Shown piece after piece: positions 25,601 through 32,316 of a stretch of 64,000 nt of DNA. Origin of the DNA: Flavobacterium sp. SUN046 (lineage in GTDB: Bacteria; Bacteroidota; Bacteroidia; Flavobacteriales; Flavobacteriaceae); contig NZ_JAPQNT010000013.1 of the NCBI RefSeq assembly GCF_028867965.1, positions 1-64,000 of the forward strand. The letters run 5' to 3'. Made by a program: the position numbers and the translations under genes. The first letter of the stretch is position 1; every line of letters begins with the position of its first letter. A model generated the notes under the pieces. The model did no database searches. It had not been told where the DNA came from and saw nothing but the letters and a program-made list of their open reading frames with translations.

Positions 25601-26291
25601 TACAACTGGAAGTTCTAATGTAGCAAATGGAACAGATGCTTTGAAAGGAAATATAACAGGATTGAGAAATGTAGCTGTTGGACGAAGTAGTTTATTAGCA
25701 ATTTCATCGGGCAACTATAATACTGCTGTGGGCTCTTATTCTTATACTATTGGAAATTATAGCAATTCATCAGCTGTTGGAGATGGCGTATCAATTTCGG
25801 CAAGTAATCAAGTTCGCATCGGCGATGCTGGCGTAACAAGTATTGGAGGCTTTGCTAACTGGACTAATGTTTCAGATAAACGATTTAAAAAAGACATTCA
25901 ACAAAATGTACCTGGTTTAGAATTTATAAAAAAATTAAAACCTGTAACCTATCATTTAGATATGGATGCTATAGCCAATTTTACAAAAACTCCAGAAGAT
26001 TTGCGAAAGAAAGAAAGCGAAATTTTAAAAGGAGCTATACTCCAAACGGGTTTTATAGCTCAAGATGTTGAATTGACTGCCAAGGAAATAGGTTTTGATT
26101 TTAGTGGTGTCGATATTCCTAAAAACGACAAGGATTTTTATGGCTTACGTTATGCAGAATTTGTAGTGCCTTTAGTAAAAGCAGTACAAGAACAACAAGA
26201 AATAATCACTTCTCAAAGCCAAAAAATAAAAGCACTAGAAACCGCAAATTCTGAAATTCTAAAACGATTAGAAAAATTAGAAAACAAATAA
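22692..26291 (+). CDS. Repetitive surface protein with C-terminal endosialidase-type chaperone (S74)
   Basis: A 1199-residue exported protein. Signal peptide 1-19; residues 30-150 a globular start; about 195-430 Gly-rich repeats of the form NxIxGxGxGxxxG; about 535-1016 repeats of 17 residues, consensus NTTGSNNVANGxxALYS, related to the head repeats of trimeric adhesins. The C-terminus (from S1061, SDKRFKKDIQ) is an intramolecular chaperone of peptidase family S74, which trimerises beta-helical stalks and then cuts itself off just before the Ser; a coiled coil ends the chain. S74 domains are known from phage tail spikes, but the signal peptide and neighbours point to a cellular surface protein. 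First gene of a three-gene operon. Confidence 0.85.
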   Translation: MKKLFFILTVLLSIQFGYSQVGVNTTNPNAQLDVRSTNQITPSNTDGILIPKIDAFPVTNPTVAQNSMLVYLTTVSAGKQPGFYYWDNTTVSWLPISKTDDDWYEVGGTSAPNNINDDMYHSGNVGIGKNTATVKLDVEETSNLRNTVINVKHTSPSSATSLIKTSVNSGALVSGSVTSNENSIVLSNTVQGIGVLNTISGTGTGLAYGVSNRISATTTTEQNGVFNSFIGNPTARSIGLNNAIEDIGNGDKIGVLDSITNTGNGRHFGIKNAFKGDGSGQRFAFYSNIRGTGNGDSWGSYNEIYRNGNGYIYGNYNDISSSGSGYHYGMQNTISGNGIGTQIGIDNNIGVYNTSTNPQTGVNNYLAGDTSGIQTGTSNRIIGSGSGVQYGTYNFIFNSGIGTKYGSYNYINPFSNGAHYGVYSDVTKANSYAGYFLGRLSVGTTITNNYILPLSRGTVNQIMQTDAVGNVTWQNPNTALNNFAWITTGNSGTTPVTNFMGTTDAVDVVFKRNNIIAGRIGNLNTSFGNSSFISNTTGNYNTANGSLSLLSNTSGDQNVAIGYSALYYNTTGNQNTAIGNNVLSPNHSGSAATAIGYGAMENCNPTSVPYINQNVAIGFQALRGSGSPGSNTGNNNTAVGYQTLLNNSSGSNNVANGVTALYSNTTGSFNVANGGSSLYTNTTGSNNVANGVTALYSNTIGSNNVANGTSALALNTTGYNNIAIGTSSLFSNTTGYSNVAIGYEALNINTTGYGNVANGVSALNANTTGYYNTANGYAALNSNTTGNSNVANGYTSLFSNTTGVSNVANGYASLNSNTTGSFNSANGTLALSSNTSGTSNVANGGNALNSNITGNRNVANGYQALFTNTSGSNNVSNGSFALRFNTTGFSNVANGDSALYANTTGSNNVANGGNALLFNTTGGNNVANGYESLLSNTTGSSNVANGYRSLYNNTVGTDNVANGDSALNTNTTGSSNVANGTDALKGNITGLRNVAVGRSSLLAISSGNYNTAVGSYSYTIGNYSNSSAVGDGVSISASNQVRIGDAGVTSIGGFANWTNVSDKRFKKDIQQNVPGLEFIKKLKPVTYHLDMDAIANFTKTPEDLRKKESEILKGAILQTGFIAQDVELTAKEIGFDFSGVDIPKNDKDFYGLRYAEFVVPLVKAVQEQQEIITSQSQKIKALETANSEILKRLEKLENK
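24630..25700 (+). repeat. 21 uninterrupted 51-bp coding repeats
   Basis: Residues 647-1003 of the surface protein are 21 tandem units of exactly 17 residues. The DNA units are similar enough (AATACAACAGG and AATGTNGCNAATGG recur) to recombine, so copy number may vary between strains. Confidence 0.9.
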
Positions 26292-26301
26292 ATATAAAAT
26301 T

Positions 26302-26796
26302 ATGAAATTAAAATTACTAAATATAGTCAAGAGAGTATTTCTTTTTTCTATTTTCTTTTCTCTATTTTCTACATTTGGGCAACAAGCAACACTAGCTTCA
26401 GGTGGAAACGCTATTGGAGCAGGCGGAAAAGTAAGTTATTCCATTGGTCAAGTTGCCAATGAAACTCAAGTTGGAACAACAGGAACTATTACACAAGGCG
26501 TTCAACAACCATTTGAAATAGTAACATTAAGCGGAGAAGAATTCACTTCAATAACTTTAGAAGCTGTTGTGTATCCAAATCCAACGAACTCAATAATTAA
26601 TTTAAGTATTAAAAACTATTCAATCGAAAACTTGAAGTACCAAATTTATGACATTCAAGGAAGAAAAATAGTTGAGGGTAAAATAGCATCTGACCAAACC
26701 ACGATTGATATGGAAAGCTATCCAACAGCAATTTATATTTTAAAAGTAAATTCAAATTCTAAAGAACTAAAAACATTCAAAATCATTAAAAAATAG
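26302..26796 (+). CDS. Small secreted protein with T9SS sorting domain
   Basis: 164 residues: signal peptide to about residue 28, a short Gly-rich segment (ASGGNAIGAGGKVSYSIGQV), and a full type A T9SS C-terminal domain (YPNPTNSIINL, YDIQGRKIV, AIYILKV). Very little sequence is left for other functions, so it may be a surface anchor or partner for the flanking S74 proteins. It starts 10 bases after one S74 gene and ends 5 bases before the next. Confidence 0.8.
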   Translation: MKLKLLNIVKRVFLFSIFFSLFSTFGQQATLASGGNAIGAGGKVSYSIGQVANETQVGTTGTITQGVQQPFEIVTLSGEEFTSITLEAVVYPNPTNSIINLSIKNYSIENLKYQIYDIQGRKIVEGKIASDQTTIDMESYPTAIYILKVNSNSKELKTFKIIKK

Positions 26797-26801
26797 ATAC
26801 T

Positions 26802-28847
26802 ATGAAATCACTATTACATAAAACAATAAAGGCTATATGTCTTTTCTCTTTATTCTTTTCTCTATTTTCTGCATCAGCTCAAGCTCCACAAAAAATGAGT
26901 TACCAAGCTGTGGTTAGAAACGCCAGTAATATTTTAGTTTCAAATGCAGCAATAGGAATGAGAATAAGTATTTTGCAAACTACAGCTACTGGAACAGTGG
27001 TTTTTTCAGAATACCACACGCCAACTACAAATGCAAATGGATTGGCAACAATAGAAATAGGAACAGGAACTTTTTTAACAGGTAATTTTAGTTCAATAAA
27101 TTGGGCAAATGGACCATATTTTATAAAAACAGAAACCGATCCAACTGCTCCAGGAACTAATTATACAATTTCAGGAACAAGTCAATTAGCAAGTGTTCCT
27201 TATGCTCTTTATGCTGCAAGTTCGGGTTCTTCAAGTAGTAATTTCACAACCACAGGAACTAATATCGCCAATAATAATATAGGTAATGTGGGAATTGGAA
27301 CTGGCGCAACAGTGCCATCATCTTTATTAACGGTTAAAAAAGATGGAATAGGATTTACCCAGGAAGATATTTCAGGCGCATCAAAAATTGGCTTCTATAC
27401 AACATCCGCAAGTGCTTTTTTACAAACTCATTCTAATACTGATTTGTCATTTTCAACTAACGATGGAGCAACACAAATACTATTACAAAAAGTAACAGGA
27501 AATGTCGGAATTGGCTTTCCATCACCAACAGAAAAACTAGACGTAAACGGAAAAACAAGAACGGTTAATTTACAAGTATTAACTGGAGCCGGTACAGGAA
27601 AAGTTTTAACTTCAGATGCATTAGGAAATGCAACATGGCAATCATCTAGTGCAGCAAATGGATGGTCATTAACTGGAAACTCAGGAACAAATCCAGCCAC
27701 AAACTTTATTGGTACCACAGATAATAATGATTTAATTTTTAAAAGAAGTAACTTAATCTCAGGAAGAATAGAAGCACAAAATACTTCATTTGGATTTGGA
27801 GCTTTAAATACTGCCTCAACTGGTTTATATAATTTGGCTATTGGAAATAATTCAATGTCATTAAATACATCTGGTGGTTTTAACTCTGCTGCTGGCTATT
27901 TCTGCTTGAGAAATAACACAACAGGAGGAAGTAATTCTGCCTCAGGTTATGGAGCACTACAAAATAATATAACAGGAAGTAATAATACTGCTAATGGATC
28001 TGGAGCTTTAAGTGAAAATCAAGGAGGTAGCAATAACACTGCAATAGGCTCGGGTGCTTTGAGTAATAATATATCAGCAAATGAAAATACTGCAGTTGGA
28101 TATTCGGCATTGTCAAGTAATATGTCAGCAAGCGGAAATACAGCAATAGGTTTTGAGGCATTAAAAGTGTCAACTTCTACACAATCTAATACAGCAGTTG
28201 GAAGAAAAGCATTATGGAAAAATACTAGTGGAACATTAAATGTTGCAATGGGCGATGGTGCGCTAGTTAATAATACTTTTGGTTTTGAAAATGTAGCAAT
28301 AGGAACTAATGCATTGCCAAATATTGTTAACGGAAATGATAATATTGGAATTGGAATTGGAGCTGGTTCAAATTTAAACTTTGGTAGTAACTGTATAGTA
28401 ATTGGTTCTAATGCAATGACACCTAATAATACTAGTAATCAAATTCGAATTGGAAATTCAGATATCACTTATGCAGGAGTTCAAGTTGCTTGGTCAATTA
28501 CTTCTGATAAAAGATGGAAAGATGACATTCAAAAATCACCTCTTGGTTTAAATTTTATAAATAAATTAAATCCGGTTACTTACACACGTATAAATGATGA
28601 AAATAAAAAAATAGAGTACGGTTTTATTGCACAAGAATTAGAACAAGCTTTAAATAATTCAGATGCTAAAAATAATGGTATAATTACAATTGGCGATGAC
28701 GGAATGTATAGTGTTCGTTACAACGATTTAATTTCAATTTCAGTAAAAGCAATACAAGAACAACATGAAATAATAACATCTCAAAATATAAAAATTAAAT
28801 CATTAGAAGAACGATTAAAAGCAATAGAAGAAAAGTTAAGTAAGTAG
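26802..28847 (+). CDS. Second S74-chaperone surface protein
   Basis: 681 residues: signal peptide 1-26; an N-terminal domain (KMSYQAVVRNASNILVSNAA) common in flavobacterial S74 proteins; a degenerate set of 17-residue repeats (NTTGGSNSASGYGALQN and others, about 345-520); and a C-terminal S74 chaperone starting near S568 (SDKRWKDDIQKSPLGLNF). It is a shorter paralogue of the protein at 22692 and lies at the end of the same operon; the two may form similar trimeric stalks. Confidence 0.85.
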   Translation: MKSLLHKTIKAICLFSLFFSLFSASAQAPQKMSYQAVVRNASNILVSNAAIGMRISILQTTATGTVVFSEYHTPTTNANGLATIEIGTGTFLTGNFSSINWANGPYFIKTETDPTAPGTNYTISGTSQLASVPYALYAASSGSSSSNFTTTGTNIANNNIGNVGIGTGATVPSSLLTVKKDGIGFTQEDISGASKIGFYTTSASAFLQTHSNTDLSFSTNDGATQILLQKVTGNVGIGFPSPTEKLDVNGKTRTVNLQVLTGAGTGKVLTSDALGNATWQSSSAANGWSLTGNSGTNPATNFIGTTDNNDLIFKRSNLISGRIEAQNTSFGFGALNTASTGLYNLAIGNNSMSLNTSGGFNSAAGYFCLRNNTTGGSNSASGYGALQNNITGSNNTANGSGALSENQGGSNNTAIGSGALSNNISANENTAVGYSALSSNMSASGNTAIGFEALKVSTSTQSNTAVGRKALWKNTSGTLNVAMGDGALVNNTFGFENVAIGTNALPNIVNGNDNIGIGIGAGSNLNFGSNCIVIGSNAMTPNNTSNQIRIGNSDITYAGVQVAWSITSDKRWKDDIQKSPLGLNFINKLNPVTYTRINDENKKIEYGFIAQELEQALNNSDAKNNGIITIGDDGMYSVRYNDLISISVKAIQEQHEIITSQNIKIKSLEERLKAIEEKLSK

Positions 28848-28863
28848 TTTTTAAGCAAGAACT

Positions 28864-28889
28864 GGTCTAACGAAAGTTAGACCTTTTTT
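28864..28889 (+). terminator. Rho-independent terminator of the S74 operon
   Basis: Perfect 8-bp stem GGTCTAAC/GTTAGACC with a GAAA tetraloop and six T. Confidence 0.9.
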
Positions 28890-28899
28890 ATTACTAAAA

Positions 28900-29670
28900 C
28901 TATTCTATTTCTTTTTGTAAAATCCATAATTTAATATATCGTTTAAATACAAATGCTGAGTTAATTCCTGCTGATAAAAAACCTTCTTTTCCATCAAGAA
29001 AACCTAATTTTATAAAATATTGTGAAATAAAGCGAAACAAAGGACGAATAGTGAAATGATAAATGGTCGGTTTTGTATTTTTTTTATGTAATTTGATTGA
29101 CTGTAATTTACAATAATGATTTAGTTTATTGCAATAGTGTTCAAAATTTTTATAGCTGTAATGATTCAAACTGTTTTTTAAATAGCCAATTTTCCCATCA
29201 GTTTTTATTTCTTCATGAACTAGATTTCCGTTGTATAAACAAAAGTTTTTATTGAATAATCGTATAGCTTTATCATTTTTAAATCCACCATGTTTTAAGT
29301 GTTTGTTAAATAAAAAGAAGTTTCTTTTAACATAAAAAGCGACCACGTCATTAGGATTAAAAGCTGCTTCAATGATTTCATTCTTAAGATCTGTAGTGAT
29401 TTCTTCATCTAAGTCAAAAAAAACAATCCAATCATTTTTTGCTTGTTTTATTGCAAAATTACGTTGGTTAGAGAAGTCATCGAAAGCTCTACAAATTACT
29501 TTAACTCCCATTTCTTCTGTAATTTTTTTAGTGTTATCAGTGCTGTTTGAATCTACAATTATAATCTCGTCTGCAAATGATAAACTTTCGATATATTTTT
29601 TAATATTGTTCTCCTCATTATAAGTTATTGCTAAAGCACTGATTTTTATTTTATTTTCGTAGTTAGACAT
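28900..29670 (-). CDS. Family 2 glycosyltransferase, WaaE/KdtX-like
   Basis: 256 residues of GT-A fold: ISALAITYNEENNIKKYIES, IIVDSNSTDNT, and DLDEEIT as the metal-binding acidic motif. The pattern (ITYNEE, SNQRNFAIKQA, GFKNDKAIRLF, VHEEI) is that of WaaE-type lipopolysaccharide inner-core transferases. Likely decorates lipid A core or another surface glycan. Single gene facing the S74 operon. Confidence 0.85.
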   Translation of the reverse strand: MSNYENKIKISALAITYNEENNIKKYIESLSFADEIIIVDSNSTDNTKKITEEMGVKVICRAFDDFSNQRNFAIKQAKNDWIVFFDLDEEITTDLKNEIIEAAFNPNDVVAFYVKRNFFLFNKHLKHGGFKNDKAIRLFNKNFCLYNGNLVHEEIKTDGKIGYLKNSLNHYSYKNFEHYCNKLNHYCKLQSIKLHKKNTKPTIYHFTIRPLFRFISQYFIKLGFLDGKEGFLSAGINSAFVFKRYIKLWILQKEIE

Positions 29671-29887
29671 AATTTTGTTTTGGTTTTACAATGATTATCA
29701 ACTTTTAGACAGATAGTTTATTAATTTATATAGCTTCGACAAGTCATGCCAGTAAAGGTTTAAATACAATTTATTGTTTTATAAAACAATTAACTTTTTT
29801 AACAAAAATTTCTAAAATAAATCATAATTTTTTTAAAATGAACTAAACTAACCATTGTTAAAAATCAATTATTTCAAATTTTCAAAT

Positions 29888-29895
29888 TATCTTTG
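29888..29895 (+). promoter_or_regulatory. Minus-7 box directly before the DUF58 start
   Basis: TATCTTTG (TAnnTTTG) ends five bases before the ATG at 29900, so transcription may start at or near the start codon, giving a leaderless message. The remaining 200 bases of this gap show no other element. Confidence 0.45.
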
Positions 29896-29899
29896 ACTT

Positions 29900-30826
29900 A
29901 TGAAGATAGAAGAACAAAAAGAAATAATTTCAGGATTCAAGCATTTAGAACTTTTGGCTAATCAAGTGGTTGAAGGATTTATTTCTGGAATGCACAAATC
30001 GCCATTTCATGGGTTTTCGGCTGAATTTGCTGAACATAAAACCTATAATTCAGGCGAAAGCACCAAGCATATCGATTGGAAGTTATTTGCCAAAACAGAT
30101 AGGCTTTACACCAAACGATTCGAAGAAGAAACAAACTTGCGTTGTCATTTAATTATTGATAATTCTTCATCAATGCATTTTCCGAAACTTGAATCAAATC
30201 AACCGTTTTATGAAAGTAAAATTGGATTTTCAGTTCTGGCGTCAGCAGTTTTAATGAATCTTCTTAAAAAGCAACGAGATGCAGTTGGATTGAGTGTTTA
30301 TTCGGATAATTACGAATATTATGCACCCGAAAAAGGAAGCGATAGACATCACCGAATGTTATTGAATAAATTGGAAGATTTATTGGAAACTCCAAAAATA
30401 TCTAAACCAACAGATACAATTACTTTTTTGCATCAAATTGCCGAAAAAATGCACCGACGTTCAATGATTGTAATTTTTACAGATATGTTTCAAAATGACA
30501 ATCAAGAAGCGCTTTTTAATGCCCTACAACATTTAAAACACAACAAGCATAAAGTAGTTTTATTTCATGTTATTGATGAAAAAAAGGAGTTGCATTTTGA
30601 TTTTGATAATTCACCTAGAAAATTTATTGATGTTGAATCGGGTGAAGTAATCAATCTTTTTGCAGAAAACGTAAAAGAAGAATATGAGAATAATATCAAA
30701 AAGTACTTTAAAAGTTTATCAATGACTTGTGCTCAAAACAAAATAAAGTATGTTGCAGTAAATGTTGGAGCAAATTTTGAAAAAATTCTAACTACATACT
30801 TAGTTGAAAAACAAAACTTTGGTTAA
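29900..30826 (+). CDS. DUF58 / VWA-like protein
   Basis: 308 residues. Contains the DUF58 core (FAEHKTYNSGESTKHIDWKLFAKTDRLYTKRFEEE) and a von Willebrand A-like fold with a MIDAS-type DNSSSM motif (LIIDNSSSMHF). These proteins usually accompany a MoxR ATPase in complexes that insert cofactors or mature proteins in the periplasm or membrane; no MoxR gene is next to it here. Cytoplasmic, no membrane segment. Confidence 0.85.
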   Translation: MKIEEQKEIISGFKHLELLANQVVEGFISGMHKSPFHGFSAEFAEHKTYNSGESTKHIDWKLFAKTDRLYTKRFEEETNLRCHLIIDNSSSMHFPKLESNQPFYESKIGFSVLASAVLMNLLKKQRDAVGLSVYSDNYEYYAPEKGSDRHHRMLLNKLEDLLETPKISKPTDTITFLHQIAEKMHRRSMIVIFTDMFQNDNQEALFNALQHLKHNKHKVVLFHVIDEKKELHFDFDNSPRKFIDVESGEVINLFAENVKEEYENNIKKYFKSLSMTCAQNKIKYVAVNVGANFEKILTTYLVEKQNFG

Positions 30827-30864
30827 TAATACAAATGTTTATTGAAAAAAAATCAATAAAATAC

Positions 30865-30894
30865 TTGCAGAAATAAAAAACGTATGTATATTTG
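30865..30894 (+). promoter_or_regulatory. Consensus promoter of tRNA-Asp
   Basis: Minus-33 TTG (30865-30867), 19-base spacer, minus-7 box TATATTTG (30887-30894): the textbook Bacteroidota housekeeping promoter, 18 bases before the tRNA. Confidence 0.75.
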
Positions 30895-30912
30895 CAACCG
30901 CAATAAAGCGAT

Positions 30913-30986
30913 GGTTTGGTAGTTCAGTTGGTTAGAATACATGCCTGTCACGCATGGGGTCGCGGGTTCGAGTCCCGTCCAGACCG
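30913..30986 (+). tRNA. tRNA-Asp (anticodon GTC)
   Basis: 74 bases forming a complete cloverleaf: acceptor stem GGTTTGG/CCAGACC (one G-T pair), D-arm AGTTCAGTTGGTTAGAAT, anticodon stem-loop CATGC-CTGTCAC-GCATG with anticodon GTC, T-arm GGGTTCGAGTCCC, discriminator G. CCA is not encoded. Own promoter and terminator. Confidence 0.95.
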
Positions 30987-30996
30987 CTAAATTGGG

Positions 30997-31026
30997 AAAA
31001 GGTTTTCAGAAATGGAAACCTTTTTT
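30997..31026 (+). terminator. Terminator of tRNA-Asp
   Basis: AAAGGTTTTC and GGAAACCTTT form the stem, followed by a T run. Confidence 0.8.
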
Positions 31027-31063
31027 GCCCCAATAAAGCATCAAAAATAGTTGTGTTGTTTTC

Positions 31064-31164
31064 GATTCGCCCTTGTAAAGCGAATCACGGTTTAGTAGTT
31101 AGACCAATGAAAAGCTTTCCACTTTATTCTGAATTTATTTTCAGAATCTAGGGATGGCTTTTTT
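31064..31164 (+). ncRNA. Candidate small structured RNA
   Basis: Three nested elements follow each other without an open frame: hairpin GATTCGC-(9 nt)-GCGAATC (31064-31086), hairpin ATTCTGAA/TTCAGAAT (31126-31147), and a closing stem AAAAGC/GCTTTT that ends in a T run (31110-31164). It could be a small RNA or simply a second terminator region after the tRNA. No minus-7 box was identified for it. Confidence 0.3.
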
Positions 31165-31192
31165 GCTTTTATATACTTTCATTATTTTTTAC

Positions 31193-31200
31193 TATTTTTG
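31193..31200 (+). promoter_or_regulatory. Minus-7 box upstream of the 31209 gene
   Basis: TATTTTTG, matching TAnnTTTG, eight bases before the ATG; a very short leader is predicted. Confidence 0.4.
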
Positions 31201-31208
31201 AATCAATT

Positions 31209-31577
31209 ATGAGAAAATTAATTCAAACAACAGTTCTATTGTTCTTTCTTTTTTGTTCCATTTGTAGTATTGGACAAGAAAAAAAATCCAATGACCCAGA
31301 TTTTCAGTTAAAAGAAACTATTTATGCAAAGAATAAAAAAGAAGTTTTAGCATACGATAAAAAGGATTTTGACGCTTTGTTTTTTGATTTTTTTCAAAAG
31401 CAAAACGACGATAAAGTGACTTTAACTAAAGAAGAGTTTTACAATTATACTATCAAAATTGCTATTTATTCAGAGAAACTCGGGCTTCTATATAAAGATC
31501 AAAAAGAAGAATCGCAACGAACCAAAGAAGAATGGTTTAATAAAAGTTATTCTGACTATTTAAAATCCAAACGATAA
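31209..31577 (+). CDS. Exported small protein of unknown function
   Basis: 122 residues: Sec signal peptide (1-22, ending SIGQ) followed by a charged helical region (KETIYAKNKKEVLAYDKKDFDAL, TIKIAIYSEKLGLLYKDQ). No lipobox or sorting domain; likely periplasmic. I do not recognise the family. It is four bases from the lipoprotein gene downstream and probably forms an operon with it. Confidence 0.65.
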   Translation: MRKLIQTTVLLFFLFCSICSIGQEKKSNDPDFQLKETIYAKNKKEVLAYDKKDFDALFFDFFQKQNDDKVTLTKEEFYNYTIKIAIYSEKLGLLYKDQKEESQRTKEEWFNKSYSDYLKSKR

Positions 31578-31581
31578 CATT

Positions 31582-32061
31582 TTGAAACGATTTTCTTTTC
31601 TTTTTTTATTCTTTATTATTTATTCTTGTCAATATTTTGATAAGCAAGTGCCTTCTGAAAAAGAATTACTTGATAAACAAATCAAAGAAATAAATTGGAA
31701 AGAAGTTGACGAATATCCATCAATTGCAGATTGTGAAAAACTTACAGATGCAACGCAGCGCAAGCAATGTTTTTTCGAATTTATGGCAGCCACAATTCAA
31801 CAAAAATTAAGTGTTGATACTTTAAAAGTTCTTTTTCCTAAATTAGATACAATAGAAGTAAAAGTTACGGTAAATCCGGATGCAACGATGAAATTTGAAC
31901 CGCAATTTCCAAAAGATACAGTTGCTTATGATACCATAAAAATTGATAGTATTTTGAGAATAAAATTAGTTGATTTTCCAAAAGTCAATCCAGCAATTAA
32001 GCGTGGAATTCCTGTCAAAACACAATTTATTTTGCCGGTTATTATTAAAACAGAAAAGTAA
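31582..32061 (+). CDS. Lipoprotein of unknown function
   Basis: 159 residues starting at a TTG codon, four bases after the previous stop: the TTG directly precedes a clear lipoprotein signal (KRFSFLFLFFIIYSC, Cys16) and there is no ATG in a useful place. After the lipobox comes a charged region with a CEKLTDATQRKQC Cys pair (PSIADCEKL...KQCFFEF) that may form a disulfide, and a VKVTVNPDATMKFEP segment; it hints at a TonB-C-like end but this is weak. Downstream is the 50-bp tandem array. Confidence 0.65.
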   Translation: MKRFSFLFLFFIIYSCQYFDKQVPSEKELLDKQIKEINWKEVDEYPSIADCEKLTDATQRKQCFFEFMAATIQQKLSVDTLKVLFPKLDTIEVKVTVNPDATMKFEPQFPKDTVAYDTIKIDSILRIKLVDFPKVNPAIKRGIPVKTQFILPVIIKTEK

Positions 32062-32297
32062 TAACGTCTTCCGAATTTAGGAGATATCTCAAAATAGCTT
32101 AGTTTTATTAGAATGTCATTCCGAGTTTAAGTAATATCTCAAAATAGCTTAGTTTTATTAGAATGTCATTTCGAGTTTAAGTAATATCTCAAAATAGCTT
32201 AGTTTTATTAGAATGTCATTTCGAGTTTAAGTAATATCTCAAAATAGATACGTTTTATTAGAATGTCATTCCGAGTTTACTAGGAATCTCAAAATAG
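32061..32297. repeat. Five-copy 50-bp tandem repeat
   Basis: Units start at 32061, 32111, 32161, 32211 and 32261, each exactly 50 bp: GAATGTCATT-CCGAGTTTAA, then GTAATATCTC-AAAATAGCTT, then AGTTTTATTA. The first and last copies are degenerate; the last reads TGTCATTCCGAG...GGAATCTC, the form of the dispersed element also seen at 9095. It fills the whole gap between two convergent genes. Confidence 0.9.
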
Positions 32298-32316
32298 TTA
32301 GATGTTGTAAACATCA

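Noticed and set aside
24630..25700. CRISPR-like or non-coding satellite
   Set aside because: The 51-bp units are in frame and encode 17-residue repeats inside a full-length secreted protein.
22692..28847. Prophage tail module
   Set aside because: S74 domains suggest phage tail spikes, but both proteins have signal peptides, a T9SS protein lies between them, and no other phage gene is present.
31090..31108. Second tRNA or tRNA remnant
   Set aside because: A short tRNA-like string is present but no cloverleaf, acceptor or T-arm can be formed.
32061..32310. CRISPR array
   Set aside because: The 50-bp units are repeated end to end with no unique spacers and there are no cas genes.
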